From Larus michahellis (taxonomy: Eukaryota > Chordata > Aves > Charadriiformes > Laridae), in contig NC_133910.1 of NCBI RefSeq assembly GCF_964199755.1, forward strand, positions 13,214,711 to 13,278,710: a stretch of 64,000 nt of DNA, read 5' to 3'. Below the pieces are notes generated by a model. That model saw nothing but the letters and a program-made list of their open reading frames with translations, did no database searches and was not told the DNA's origin. Of this stretch, positions 46,601-58,600 are shown piece by piece (the first letter of the stretch is position 1; every line of letters begins with the position of its first letter). The position numbers were made by a program, and so were the translations under genes.

Positions 46601-49600
46601 TGCACACCTCTCTGCAACTTACTTTTCGGTCTTTATTTGGCTTGAAGTTGTGGTTTTTCTACCGAACTGTAAATGTGTGTGTGTGTGCACACGCACGCTC
46701 ATGTTTTCTGTACACTTCCTCTTTCTTTTTTGTTTTTTTCTTTTTAATGTTAGATTCGAAAATGTTCTGTCTCAGCTCTAAGCGTAACTAACAGATTTTC
46801 CTTCAAAGAGAGGAGGCAAGAAGCAGAAGAAAGTCAGTGAGGTTCACTTTTTTTTTTTCCTCCTTATGTCTCTTTTAGTGCCTTCAACTGCAATCTAGCA
46901 GCACCTGCCTCGACAGCTATCAGATAATTTCTTTATCTCCTAACGGCGGCCTAACTAATTTATAAAGGAAAACGCATCAGCGTGAAGGCACGAGTCATTT
47001 CTCTCCCTTCTCCCCGCTTGTGCTTGCCCCCCCTCCCCTGCTCCCCTCACACGATGCTCCCCGCTGGGAACCAGGTTCATGTATCTGTTAGGCTGCGGGC
47101 TGGCGGCGCGCCAGGCGGGAGGAGGATGGGAGAGGGGGTGACATCTCAGACAAATCAATGTCAAAGGTTTGACGTTTTCATTCATAGCGGTGTCAAAGCA
47201 ACCTTTGGCGGGGGGGGAGATGGGGTGGTATACTTTTCTCTCGTTTAAGTGGTTGCCATTTATGTTTTAATTTACTGTTAGACTTTTCAAAAACAAACAG
47301 AGGAACCCTCAGTTGTCTTTTTATGCTCCGTTTCCCTTTCTCCCCCGTCACCCCCCCGCCTGTCTCTCTCTGCGTCCTCTGTGGAGGAATCCGCTACAGC
47401 GGGAGTCCCAGCTGCACAGCGATGGGGTTGTCTCCCATATAGGACATCGTATGGCCACGCTGGCCTGTACCTTCCCAGCTGGATGGCTGTTTCTCTGGAC
47501 CGTCTCTTTTCCTTTCCTTATGTTGCGGTGGTGAGCTGGCCGAGGTTGAAAAGGCAGGTTGCAAAAGTGAAGGTATTTCTTGCTTTAACTGGGAAGGACT
47601 GGGGAAGGGGCGAGGATCACGGTATCCTGTTACACGGTATGGCAAAGACTCATCTGTTCCTCCAGCCAGGCATTTGCATTTAGAGGTCTTTGAGTGAAGA
47701 GAAAAGGAGTGTCCTTATTATAATTTCTTTCTACACTAAAAGAATATCAGCAGCGCTTCCTTCGGAAACCGCATACCTCTTTCTGACCATCTGAGATTCA
47801 GGAGCCTGAGAGCTGTTGGACCGCCTAGATTTCTCTCTGCCTTAGACTGATATAACCCCAAATGAACTCCTTGGCTTCCATGCAGTATTTATGATTTATT
47901 CTGGTATAAAAAGGAAAATAATCTCTTTTTTAGAGATGACCTTTGCCCATTGCTGAAAATTTGGGCCCACAAACTTCAGCTTTTATCGTCTGAGTAATTC
48001 CCTTGGACATAGGACCCAGTTTGGATGCAGCTGTAATATTAATGGCCTGGAGCTGCCCAGCTGTTCCTGTATTGTGTCACCTGGCGTGCATGTGCCCTGC
48101 AAGACAGTGTTAAAGAGGAGGAGAATTTGTAGCCTTCTGTAAATGCACCTCTAAGTAGGACCGCTCGCTTTAAAATGAAGCAGGTTGGTAAGCGTTTCCA
48201 GGATCTGGGCCCAGCAGTGTCTCGCAAGCAGGACAGGAGAATAAATCATCTGGTTGAATCTACAGGAGGAACGTGAGTTGACAGAATGAAAATAAATGCC
48301 CAGTGTGAAGCCTGGCTAGGACAGCTGACTGAGTCTCCTGTATTAAAAAAAAAATGCTATGGGGTCCCTAATGGGCCGGGCTTTGGTGTTACACTTCAAA
48401 TGAGAGGGAAGGTGAGTTCTCAGAATGGGGAAGGGAATCAAGCCGTGTATTTGGTGACAGAGGTGGCTTTTGAAGCTATAAATGAATTGAAGGGTGAGTG
48501 TATCCGTCAGGAAGCATCTCTCTGAGCTTTGACCCAAGAAACTTAGCAAGAAGTTGGAATGATGTAAGATCTTGTGGGAAAGAGCAGCGATGTGTCCAGA
48601 GGGAAGGAAGCTGCGGGAGAGTTCGCTTGACAGGAAAAGTTCCTTGGGATCCTGTTGTTACCCTCTGAAGCCGAGTCACTGTGAGAGGAAGGAGCTGTGT
48701 CTTTACACAGCTTTAGTTTTAGCTCTTTAGTTTGGGGAGCATAGTTGGGTGGAAAAAATGTGTATAAACGTCAAGGCAATTAGTTCCTTTGAACGAGGGT
48801 TGAGCAGTGTCTCTGATTCCAGAGTTAAATTGTGTTAAATTGTGGTGAGAGACAAGGGGTAGAAGCAGCAAAAGAAGAGCACATCTTTCCAGCCTGTGTG
48901 TGTGTGTCTCAGTCAGTCTCTTGCTCACGCTTGCACAAGCAAAGGAAGGCAGACGCCTTCTGCTCCTTGCCCGTGGCACCTAACGTACAATAAAATGTTT
49001 GGCGCCCTGTGGGTTCAAAGTGGAGGTTACAGATGCTGTTGTTTGTAGTTGTTAAGCTCTACAAGAAGCATTAATGTTACGAGCTGCATCAACTCTGTTT
49101 TGAGTCTCTCTTGCTGGAAAACATAACGAAATGCTTCCCAGTTGTCTTGGTGCTTTTCAATGCAAGGAAAGAAAAATTATGAAAACAACAGAAATATAAT
49201 TAAAAGCCTAACATTTTTCTTTAATCAGGTACTCTGGTTGAGAACCGAGGAGACTTTCAGTGAAATGAAAGCCGACCCTCAGTTATTTTGATGCTGTGTT
49301 AGAGTTGGAGTGTGTGGTGGTGACTTGTAACGGCGACAAGATTGTGGATAAAATTGTGTCTCTACCAGTGAAAGCACCAGTTCAGCTGGGGTTGAGATTT
49401 TACCGTAGTTACACTTCTAGGGTTGCTGAGTGAGCGTCTGGGATAAGGCCTCATGTATTTCAGGGATAAATTCTTAAGTTGAATGTGTAAATCTCAATCT
49501 TTTTGCTATCTGTTATCAGCCTGAGGCTTGTTACACTCTATATTTGAAAAGTAGGAAAAATGGGTAATTTTTTGTGTTTGTTGCTTCAGCGTTTCAGAGA

Positions 49601-52600
49601 TAAAGATGGAGAAGGTGTTATCCAGCCTGATGAAAGATGATCGCTTCAAATTGCACAGACCAAGAAGCAAGGTGAGTTATTCTGCTGATGTGGAATTGCT
49701 CCAATTTTCATTTACCAGCTAAACATCGTAAGTATTCCTCCCTTAGCTTCTGTCTTTACAATACGAGGGTTGGTATATACCTGATGTCAGGCAGTGCAAG
49801 TAATTATAGAACTGCCTTATATCACAATTGTCCAATCTTTAAACTCTTGTCCCCAAAAAGCAGTCACTTCTAAATCTTCAGCAAATATTTTTGTAACAGA
49901 CAGTAAAGGTTTCTGGCTTCAAAAACTTTGTGTTTTTTCCCCCAACAATGTTTCTGTTCTCCTTGGCTTTTCTGCACTAAATACTGCTGGTGATCACAAA
50001 CGACACAAAACTTCTCTGAAGAAATAAGGAGAATGTATTTGGTGATGTGTTACTTAGGGCTTTTTCTTTTATCATCTGTATTTACTTGGAGCCCAAACCA
50101 AAGCTCACTGGGTTGACAGGCACCTTTTCATTGACTCTGGCAAGCTTCGGGTCTGCCTTCAAGTTGCTAATTCACAGAATTCAGTCATTTCCAATTGATG
50201 TCTCGAGTGTTTCTGCATTCTGGTGAATTAAATCCTCCAAGAAAGCTCATTTTGAATGGAAGTTAAGAATGTGTCAAGCGTGATGCAGCATGCTTTTTTT
50301 TTTTTCCTCTCTTGTTGCTGTTTTGCCTGCTCGTTCTTTCTGTTATACATGTATGAGCCTTCTCGCTTCCTGTGAATGACTGCTACGAACTGTGGTGTTC
50401 TTGGTAAACATGCTTTTGAAAGATGTTCAGTTTTCCTACGTGCCCTATATTTCACAGGAAGCCAGATCTGTGGCTCATCTGAGATACAGCTCTATTTAAA
50501 GCTCTTTCCCACCGCTGCACGGTTTTTCACTGCAATCAGCCTGCAATGCCTCTATTTTAAATGTCTGGAGCGTGCCTAGGATACGACCTCTTAACTTGTT
50601 CAGCAAAAATGTGTAACTTTAGTTGCGCTTTGTTAATGCAGAATTTATTTTAAATAGTTCTTCTGTGTATAAATACTTTCCTTTTCTCCCGAATGTACTT
50701 ACAGGCAGGTAACTTCGGGTTTCCTTTGGAGAGTTTTTCAACAATTACATTTATGCAGAAATTGCACTTTGCATTGGTTGCCGATGTGGGATTGAATATT
50801 ATCTATTCTGGGCTTGAGGACAAATGTTACTTCACGGAAAGTGGGCAAAAAAGAGAGCATGTTTTTTCTACGAAATTATGATTGGACTTTTGAAAAGTGG
50901 GAGGAGAAAATGCCTGCTGAATGTTGTTGACTGTCAGAGCCCAGTACTTGCAGAGGTTCAAAATCGTTGATACATTTTGAAAATTCTCACCTAAACATCT
51001 CCGTGCCTTTGTATCCTTGCCTTTGGAACAGCAACAGAAAGCTAACAGGCCTGTTTGCTGCCAGAACTGATCAAATTGGTATTTCTACTGTGCTTTCAAA
51101 TTGTAAAACACTCTACACATTTAAGCACAGAATATTCTAAATGCTCCTCCTTTGTCCCTTTCCTTCCAAAAAATAAAAACTCCAACCGTATTTGAAGGTA
51201 GCTGTTCCTCTGTTTTCCGCTCAGCAGCGCTGCCCGAACGTGCCAGGCGCTGTACGTGAGTACGTGTACAGAAGGAGCTGGTCCCTTTCTCTTGCAGTCA
51301 AAGGTGGGATTGAATTCCTCTCTTCCCTCTCTTCCCTCTGCCATCAAAGTGAACGGGATTTTGCTGTTGACTTCACTGGGGCTGAGATATATCTACTCTG
51401 GCCGTAGGATGGTCTGAATCTGCTGCAGGGACTTATAAATACAGAATAACCTATTTTTGTATGACTCAGAATCTGAAAGGACTGGGACTGAGAATTAGAG
51501 TTTCTCTTCATGGAAAAAATTCTATACCATTTAATGGGGATGGAATAGTCCTGTCAGTATCAAATAGGCTTCTTCAGGAATTGAAAAATACCTTAAATGC
51601 AATCAAGGATTCATTCTGTTTGTTAGCTTTGTATTTTATTGCCATCAGAGGCTCTAGAAGTGGTCTGCACTGAGTTCTCAGAAGCTGCAGGGGCATGTTT
51701 CCAACTTTTGAGGAGGGTTAATCTCTGTTAAATTCTTTAAGTTGGCCGTAAAGATGGTACAATAAGCTGGGAATGCTATGGGACGTTGCAGAGGACAGGG
51801 AGTGCTTGAGGACTTGTTATGAGGGGCTGAACCTGGTCCGTTTGTGATGTTGCCATTCGAGAGAGCGTGAGCTTTGCTTACCAGCTCTGCATGCATCGAG
51901 GCACGTATATATTACAGTCGTGCACACAGCAACCTCATTATAAAGCTCTTCGGTTCTCAATGCCTCAGCTGAAGTCCATTATAAGTACCACGTTGGAACA
52001 TGTATTTTTTGGGCTTCTGTGTGCAGCCAGGGAGCAAGCTGAAGAGCCTGTAAAATGTATATTTTATATTTAGGTGTATAAAATATATATGTGGCTATGT
52101 CTGGGTGTGTGAATGTTCACCTGCCTACAAAGAGAATAAATTTGATCTTTCAACTTTTATGGAGGGGGGCAGGGGGACTTGGTGAGTTCTAGAGAAGGTG
52201 TGTGGAGGTTAGTAAAAAGTTGTTATTAAAACAAAATCCTTCATTTTGTTTTGAAGTATAATGGAAGCAGGACATGTTACAGCCTGGGTTTTTGGTGTCT
52301 TTTTTTTTCCTTCCTTTTTTTTTTTTGGTACTGTTTTAAGAAAGAACTTTTGTGCCTCAGTCTAGTTTTATTGTGTTTCAATCCCTTCTCCCATTAACAT
52401 ATTCTCTTAATGAAATCAGAGGCTTTCAGGGCTTATCCCATCCTCTCAAACCTAAAAGCTGCAGTCTTTATAATCAAAAGTTTCTTTCTTCTGAACATCT
52501 TTTCCGTGTGTAGTTGGTGGTTGGAGGAGTCCCCCTGATGTCTTGAAACCGGTTAAATAACACTGTAACTAGGGCCATTTCTTCTTTTAGCCTATAGATG

Positions 52601-55600
52601 TTGTTCCTGATCACGGTCGTTATGCTCGTGGTTAGGGATCTGCCAGAACAGGCTCTAACTCTAAGCAAACACAAGGTAGAAAAAGTTCCCCTGTCCCACT
52701 ATTTCTCCATAATGGCAATAATGCTTCTTACTTAACACATGTAACACATTCATCCAGGTGGAGAGTAGATCAGGCAAACCTCTGGGGTAGGCTTTTATCT
52801 TTTGGGTCTTGGAAAAATCTGTAAGGTCTCAAATTAATTGTCCTGTTCATCCGAACCGGGATACGAGCAAGATTAAAGCTTGCTTGTGTGACTAGTGCGT
52901 ACAGGATGGCTTCCAGTGCGCTTCCAGTGGCACTGCTTTATTTGATCTGTCCAGGCACTCACATGATGTGCAGGTTTTATTTTCACAGTTTGGCTCTGAG
53001 TCAGTTTTAAATTTAGATTTCTTTAATTATTTTTTATTTATTTTTCTTTTTAAGATGAACCTCTCTGGAAGGCAGGAATCAAACACAGATATTTTTTTTT
53101 TCATGCCCATTAGGGGGCAATTTTAAAATGAGATCTGTCTCAAGGGGCTGAAGCGGATAAAAGACAAGGTGGAGGTGGGAGGAGGGGAGAAGCTGTTTTC
53201 CGAGTACATTATATTTCCTGCCATTTGCTTTTTTTCATTTATTTCTCTTGGACTGACCTCACACTTTGGAAATTATGCACCTAGTTTTTTATCCCTCATT
53301 TTTGTCTTACTTTTTTTTTTTTCCCCCAGCACCAGGAAGAAGAGATGCCTCATTTTGAAACCTAAAGGGGGGAATAAGAAAAGTCCTTTGTAATATATTG
53401 CCATATTATCACTAAATCCCCTGACAGTTGTGACACAGAAGCAAGTCACCTGTCACTTAAGCTTGAGGTCTCTTTAATTTTCTCCTGGAATTCGCACCAG
53501 GCTGTCTTTAATTTGAGGCCTTTATTGGAATTCTGAAACCTTTCTGCCTCCCCGGTGCTCAGATCTATTCTGAGTGCTGTTACAGAATGTATACAATAAC
53601 CAACAGAGGGATTCAGAGGGGGCTGAAGCACTGTTTATTTAACACTCTGGAGGGATTTTCGTGCTTATTCGGTCCTGGCTACCCGGCTTTCAATATCGCT
53701 TTGACAACCGTTATGCCCTTCTCATTAATTTTAAACAGTTAAAACACAGGAAAAAGAGAAAAAGTTTTCATTATTAAAGTGCTTTACTTTTTAATAACAG
53801 AGGATTCTGTCCGCCAGGGGAAAGGGCAAACCTCACTAATTTCACATTCATATTAAAAAACGCTGGGAAGGTGACACTTTGTGCTGCCAGGAGGCTTAAC
53901 AAAAGAAAAGTGATGGGGGCGAGGAGGAGCAGGCGGGGGGAGAAAGTTTTATGTTTCACGTCAATGGAAACTTGTTAGTCCCAGCGACGAGTGTCCACTT
54001 CGGGGAGGCAGCTCCACTTGTAGTGTGTTAAACCTTTACAGAGGCCCCTCGACTGGAGACTGTCTCAGCTGATCAATAGGTGCACGTTAAGTCAAACGAA
54101 AAGGCGGCTGTGAAACGGGCTGTGCTGTCTTTCTTGAGTGGACTGGGAGACAGATAGCAGAGAGCAGAAATCTGGGAGACTCTTCACCTAGCCTTAAAAT
54201 ACCCACCGTTGTCTTTGCTGGAGATGCAGATGGACAGTGATTCCAGGTGGTGAGCGAGCAGGAGCTCTAGTCCCTGTATCTGCTTTGCTGAAGAATAACC
54301 CAATGGCTGGAAGCTGTGGGATCCTGAGTTCAAAAGAGGGCACTGTGCAGGAAATTTAGACTGCGTTTGGGGTCCGTCTCTGGGCAGATTTGCTGTTAGG
54401 CTGTGGAGTGGCAGATCTGGGTCAACAGCACATTTTGTGTAGGGTGCCAGCAGCATTGCCTGGCTTCCACCATGGCTGGGGTTCGCGGTGTCAGTGCGAT
54501 ACCGTTCCCCTGGACTGGCAGCAGCGCAGAGGTGATGCTCGTAGCTGCAAGGGAAGGAGGCTCCTACGGCATTAGCATGCAAATCTACCAGGGAGGAACA
54601 ACAGGATTGTTGCCTTGGCACAGGCCTAGTACAGAGTCCTGGGAGCTGGATGTTTGTTTTCAGTCAGCCCTGGTCCGATAAGGGGGTTGATCAGTATCAA
54701 GTTACTGCCTTGGATCTGGCACTTTCAGGCTTGGATGCTGGTTCCTGTCCGAGTAGCTTTTGAGAACAGTGGTCCTTTCTTGGGAGAGGTTCACATCCAT
54801 GGATTCTTGGCTTTGCGCTTTGCTGTCAACTTTCCATCAAAAATTCTCTTGTTTTCTGGTCCACATTTCCTTTCTCTGCCTGGGTACTTCAGAGAGAGAG
54901 AGACAGCCTCTTTTCTCCTCCCAGTTACAGCTTGCTCCCAGGAGCGTTTGCTTTACACTTCCTTAACTGCATCCTGAGAAAGCTTGAGCACATGCAAAAT
55001 TGCCCTTTTGGTCTAAGAAAGTTTCTTCTGCCATGTCTTTGATGGAAGGGACTTGTGTTATTCTGGAGGAACCGCGTGATGGCAGTTACAGTTAAGTACG
55101 ACTCGTTGACAGCGGGAGAACTTCATGTAGGCATCAATAGTGAGAAGTTCATTTAGTTGGCTTTGTTCACAGGTGCTGAATTTGGTCCATTCTCTGGAGC
55201 TTGGGGATGAATGTAGCTCTCCTGCCCCACACGTGCCTAGAACAGACCAGGTGTTTTGGTGACCTGCACAAGGGAACTTGCAACATCAGTCTAAAACTGT
55301 TCGTGTAGAGTCTGGGGGGAATTATCCCAGATAACTCCAGTAGAAATAAGCAGGGGTATCTGAGCTGTTGAATCTGGGGAAAGAGAAAAAAAAGCGGGGG
55401 GGGTGGGGGGGGAAGATACATGATAGATGTTAGAAAACACAAAATTAAAACTGATTTGCTCTCCTCACCACACAGCGCTCACTGGCTGCTTTGACTTTAA
55501 CATCTTTATCTATATTTTTTTTTTCTCTAGTAATATTGAGAGGATTACCTTTGTTGGCCCCTGGGTGGTTACTGTGTGATTTTACTGTTATTAAATCTAT

Positions 55601-58600
55601 TGTAAACTGCTTCATTATTCCTGACTCAAATTCTCTCTTTCCTCTAATCCTCCCACCGCCCTTGCAGAAATCCTGTGGCACAGACCCTCAGGAAGTCCGG
55701 GAGCGGGCCACGATCTTGCAGACGAAATTTGAAAATTACGTTCACTCCAATGAGGGCACTGTCCGGTGGGCAAAGAAAGGTCAGTGTGTTTCTTTTCAGC
55801 TTATTCCAGAAGGACTCACAGAAGCTGCCAAGGTTTTCTTCTGGCGGAGAGCTTCAGGAAAAGGCCTGGAAGAAACATTTTGGGGCCATTGGGCTCTGTA
55901 GGGGGTTGAGGTGGGCCCAGAAGGCTTTGTGATGATATTAAATGTTAATTTCTTGCATTCCCATATTACGTGCAAATGAGGTTTAATCTTGGCTTTTGAT
56001 AGGATTTACATCCAAGGGCTCTGACCGAATCGCATGAGCGAATAGCTGATGTGTGTTCTGCTGGGAAGGTCATGGGTGACCTGCCTACCCGCATCCTGGT
56101 GCAATACCCGTTAGATGCTTTCAGTTTACACCAGGGATGAGGGGTGTACCAGGACGGGATGCCTTGGGAGCAACTGTTAACAGGCAAGGATCTTAGACTG
56201 GAGGTTGTTGCTTGGGATGGGAGAAAAATGAGAGAGAGGGCAACTACTCAAAAAGGCAGGAATAAGAAAAACTGGGATGGATTTAATAATAAGTGTAGCT
56301 AGGTGCAAATCTGGGATTTGGTCTCCCATCTTTGCCAAGCAGGATGCGCAGCAGTTGTCCCTGAGCAGTACAAGAAGCTCTTTGCTTCTGCTTCTCAGTT
56401 TGGAAAATCCAAAGGAAGGTGGATTTGGAGGAAAGTTTAAGAACTTGCCAGGGATGAAAAACACTAAACAGTCTCCTGAGAGGAGCCAGAAAGGTGGTGC
56501 AACGTAGGCATCACTCTTCTACCTACAGTTCTGATGTCCAATAAGGCTGATCTGGGTGCACCTGAAAACTGAATGGCTGTTGTAAGGGCAATGTGGGAAG
56601 TCAGGCTCCACAGGTCCTTGACAATTACTTGGAATTTGGTTATTAAATATTGAGACGAGTCCACAAAATGCAAGCTCTTTATGCAAGAGACTAAATCGCT
56701 CTTGCTTACAATATATAGGACTAGAGCCTTTCCCCTTTTTTTTTGTCTCCTCTTCCCACATATCTCCCTTCCGGATCGTTTTCTTTTTCACCTCATTTGT
56801 CACTTTGCTCCGAGTCAAATCCTGCTGTCTAAGCTTGCGTAGAAGTCCTGCTGATTTCAGTTCTGCAATGTTTCCAGTTAGGTTTGGATGAGAGGGGTCT
56901 TGAGATGAGTTTTAATGATCTATGTCATTTCTGTTTACCATTATATATACACCTGCCGTCCTAAACTACGTAAATCACATACTGAGGGGCCCAAAACCAA
57001 ATGGGGAAATTTGCCTTTGAGCTGTACAATGTCATCACAGAAACTGGGTAAGGGGAGGCTGTTCTCAAGATGGAAGTTAAGTTCAGCATTAAAATTGTTT
57101 GGAATCATGAGAAGTGATTGTTCAAGAGGTCAGAGGTGCTGTTTTTTTCTGAATGGGTGTGTACCGTGTACTAACGTGTTAGTTGATGACATAGCGGAAC
57201 GACTAGAGCTCATACTATAACTGCCTGCTTACCCCAGATTACTCTGCGTGCGTTTAATGACGCACGGCCATACTGATGGGCGAGGTATTTGAAATCCTGC
57301 TGTTTCACTCTTTGCTCTGCTCCCCACCACTGCATGTCACTGTACCGATTCTCACGCACACCCCTGACAGTTGCAGTGCTGATTTTTTTCCTCGGGGTTT
57401 CAAAATGCCTTTCCTCTATAGTGGCGGTGTTAGAGGCTCGCTACACACGCAGCTTGCTTGCGCCCATTTTCAGGTGTGTTGTGCTGCTTGACTGGTGTAA
57501 TTACTTTTATAGCTGCACTTTTAAGTCCACAGTCTCAAAGCATGTGACTAATTGATCAAATCCTTGATTCTGCATGGATGAGCTTCTTGTTGCTCCCCTG
57601 GGATTCCTTATACCCCATGTGAACTTCTAACCTAAAATGACTGTGACAGGGAGAACAACTGAATGGCTCTGGTCACACTTAGAAAACCTCTGTGGTCTCT
57701 CTCTACAGCGTATGTCACTGCGCGCACACATACACACCACACACACTTGTTGCTGCCCTCAGCACTAATAACTTCTTTATCCACAGACAAGGAGGACAGA
57801 AAATGCTGAAATGTTGTGCATCCCATTTATCTTGTACAGGAGCACTCTACCTCTTTCTCCTACTCCACTATCTACATATGCAAATGTGCCACTGATGAGT
57901 GGCTTCCATAAGCCCCCTCTTCCTCCCCTCTGCGCCAGGCATCATGAATAATTAACACGGCAGCTGGCTTTTGCTTTCATGGCAGACAATCAATTGGAAA
58001 CTGTGCCAGAGATGCATTTGTTTCTCTCTCTTTTTCTCTTTTTCCCCATTTTCTGACCTAGTCAATGTTAATAAGCAGTGTTTTGACTGCAGCCCGCTTT
58101 CAAAAGGCGAGTGGCTCCCTGCCCACTCACCCCTTCTGCCTCTCGGTCCCGTGTTTTCCAAACTCAAATCAAATGGGTCAGTGAAGGTGCTGCCCTTCAA
58201 ACTTGATTGACTGATCAGCGGTGAGCTGGCTGGGAGGAGGGGTACGGCTGGGCCCTGCTACCTGAAGGACAGATCCTCATGAAGTGTGGAGCCCCTTCTG
58301 GGAAATGGAGGACTCTCATCCAGCGGGTTGTGTGGTGATAGGTACTCCCTTTTGGAGCTGTGAGGACAGGTAGAGCTCAGGAGACTCTGATCCTTCATGC
58401 CACTCGGGTACAGAGAGGGGAAGGAAGCAAACTGCTTTTCTCTGTGTTTCACCATTTTATCATAGAATCATGGAATGGTTCAGGTTGGAAGGGACCTTAA
58501 AGATCTCATCCAGTGCCACCCCCTGCCCTGGGCAGGGACACCTCCCACCAGCCCAGGTTGCTCCAAGCCCCGTCCAACCTGGCCTTGAACCCCTCCAGGG

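Larger units (their letters stand above)
44041..49589. other. DDX31 intron 16
   Basis: 5.5 kb of almost repeat-free sequence apart from (GT)n runs at about 46674-46689 and 48896-48908. It holds several motif-dense blocks listed separately. No gene was seen. Confidence 0.7.
49672..55667. other. DDX31 intron 17
   Basis: 6.0 kb, the longest complete intron in the window. It contains an enhancer-like block (about 53370-54130), a G-rich run (55396-55412), a short (AG)n run (54892-54902) and T-rich tracts near 50287 and 52302-52326. No gene was seen. Confidence 0.7.
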
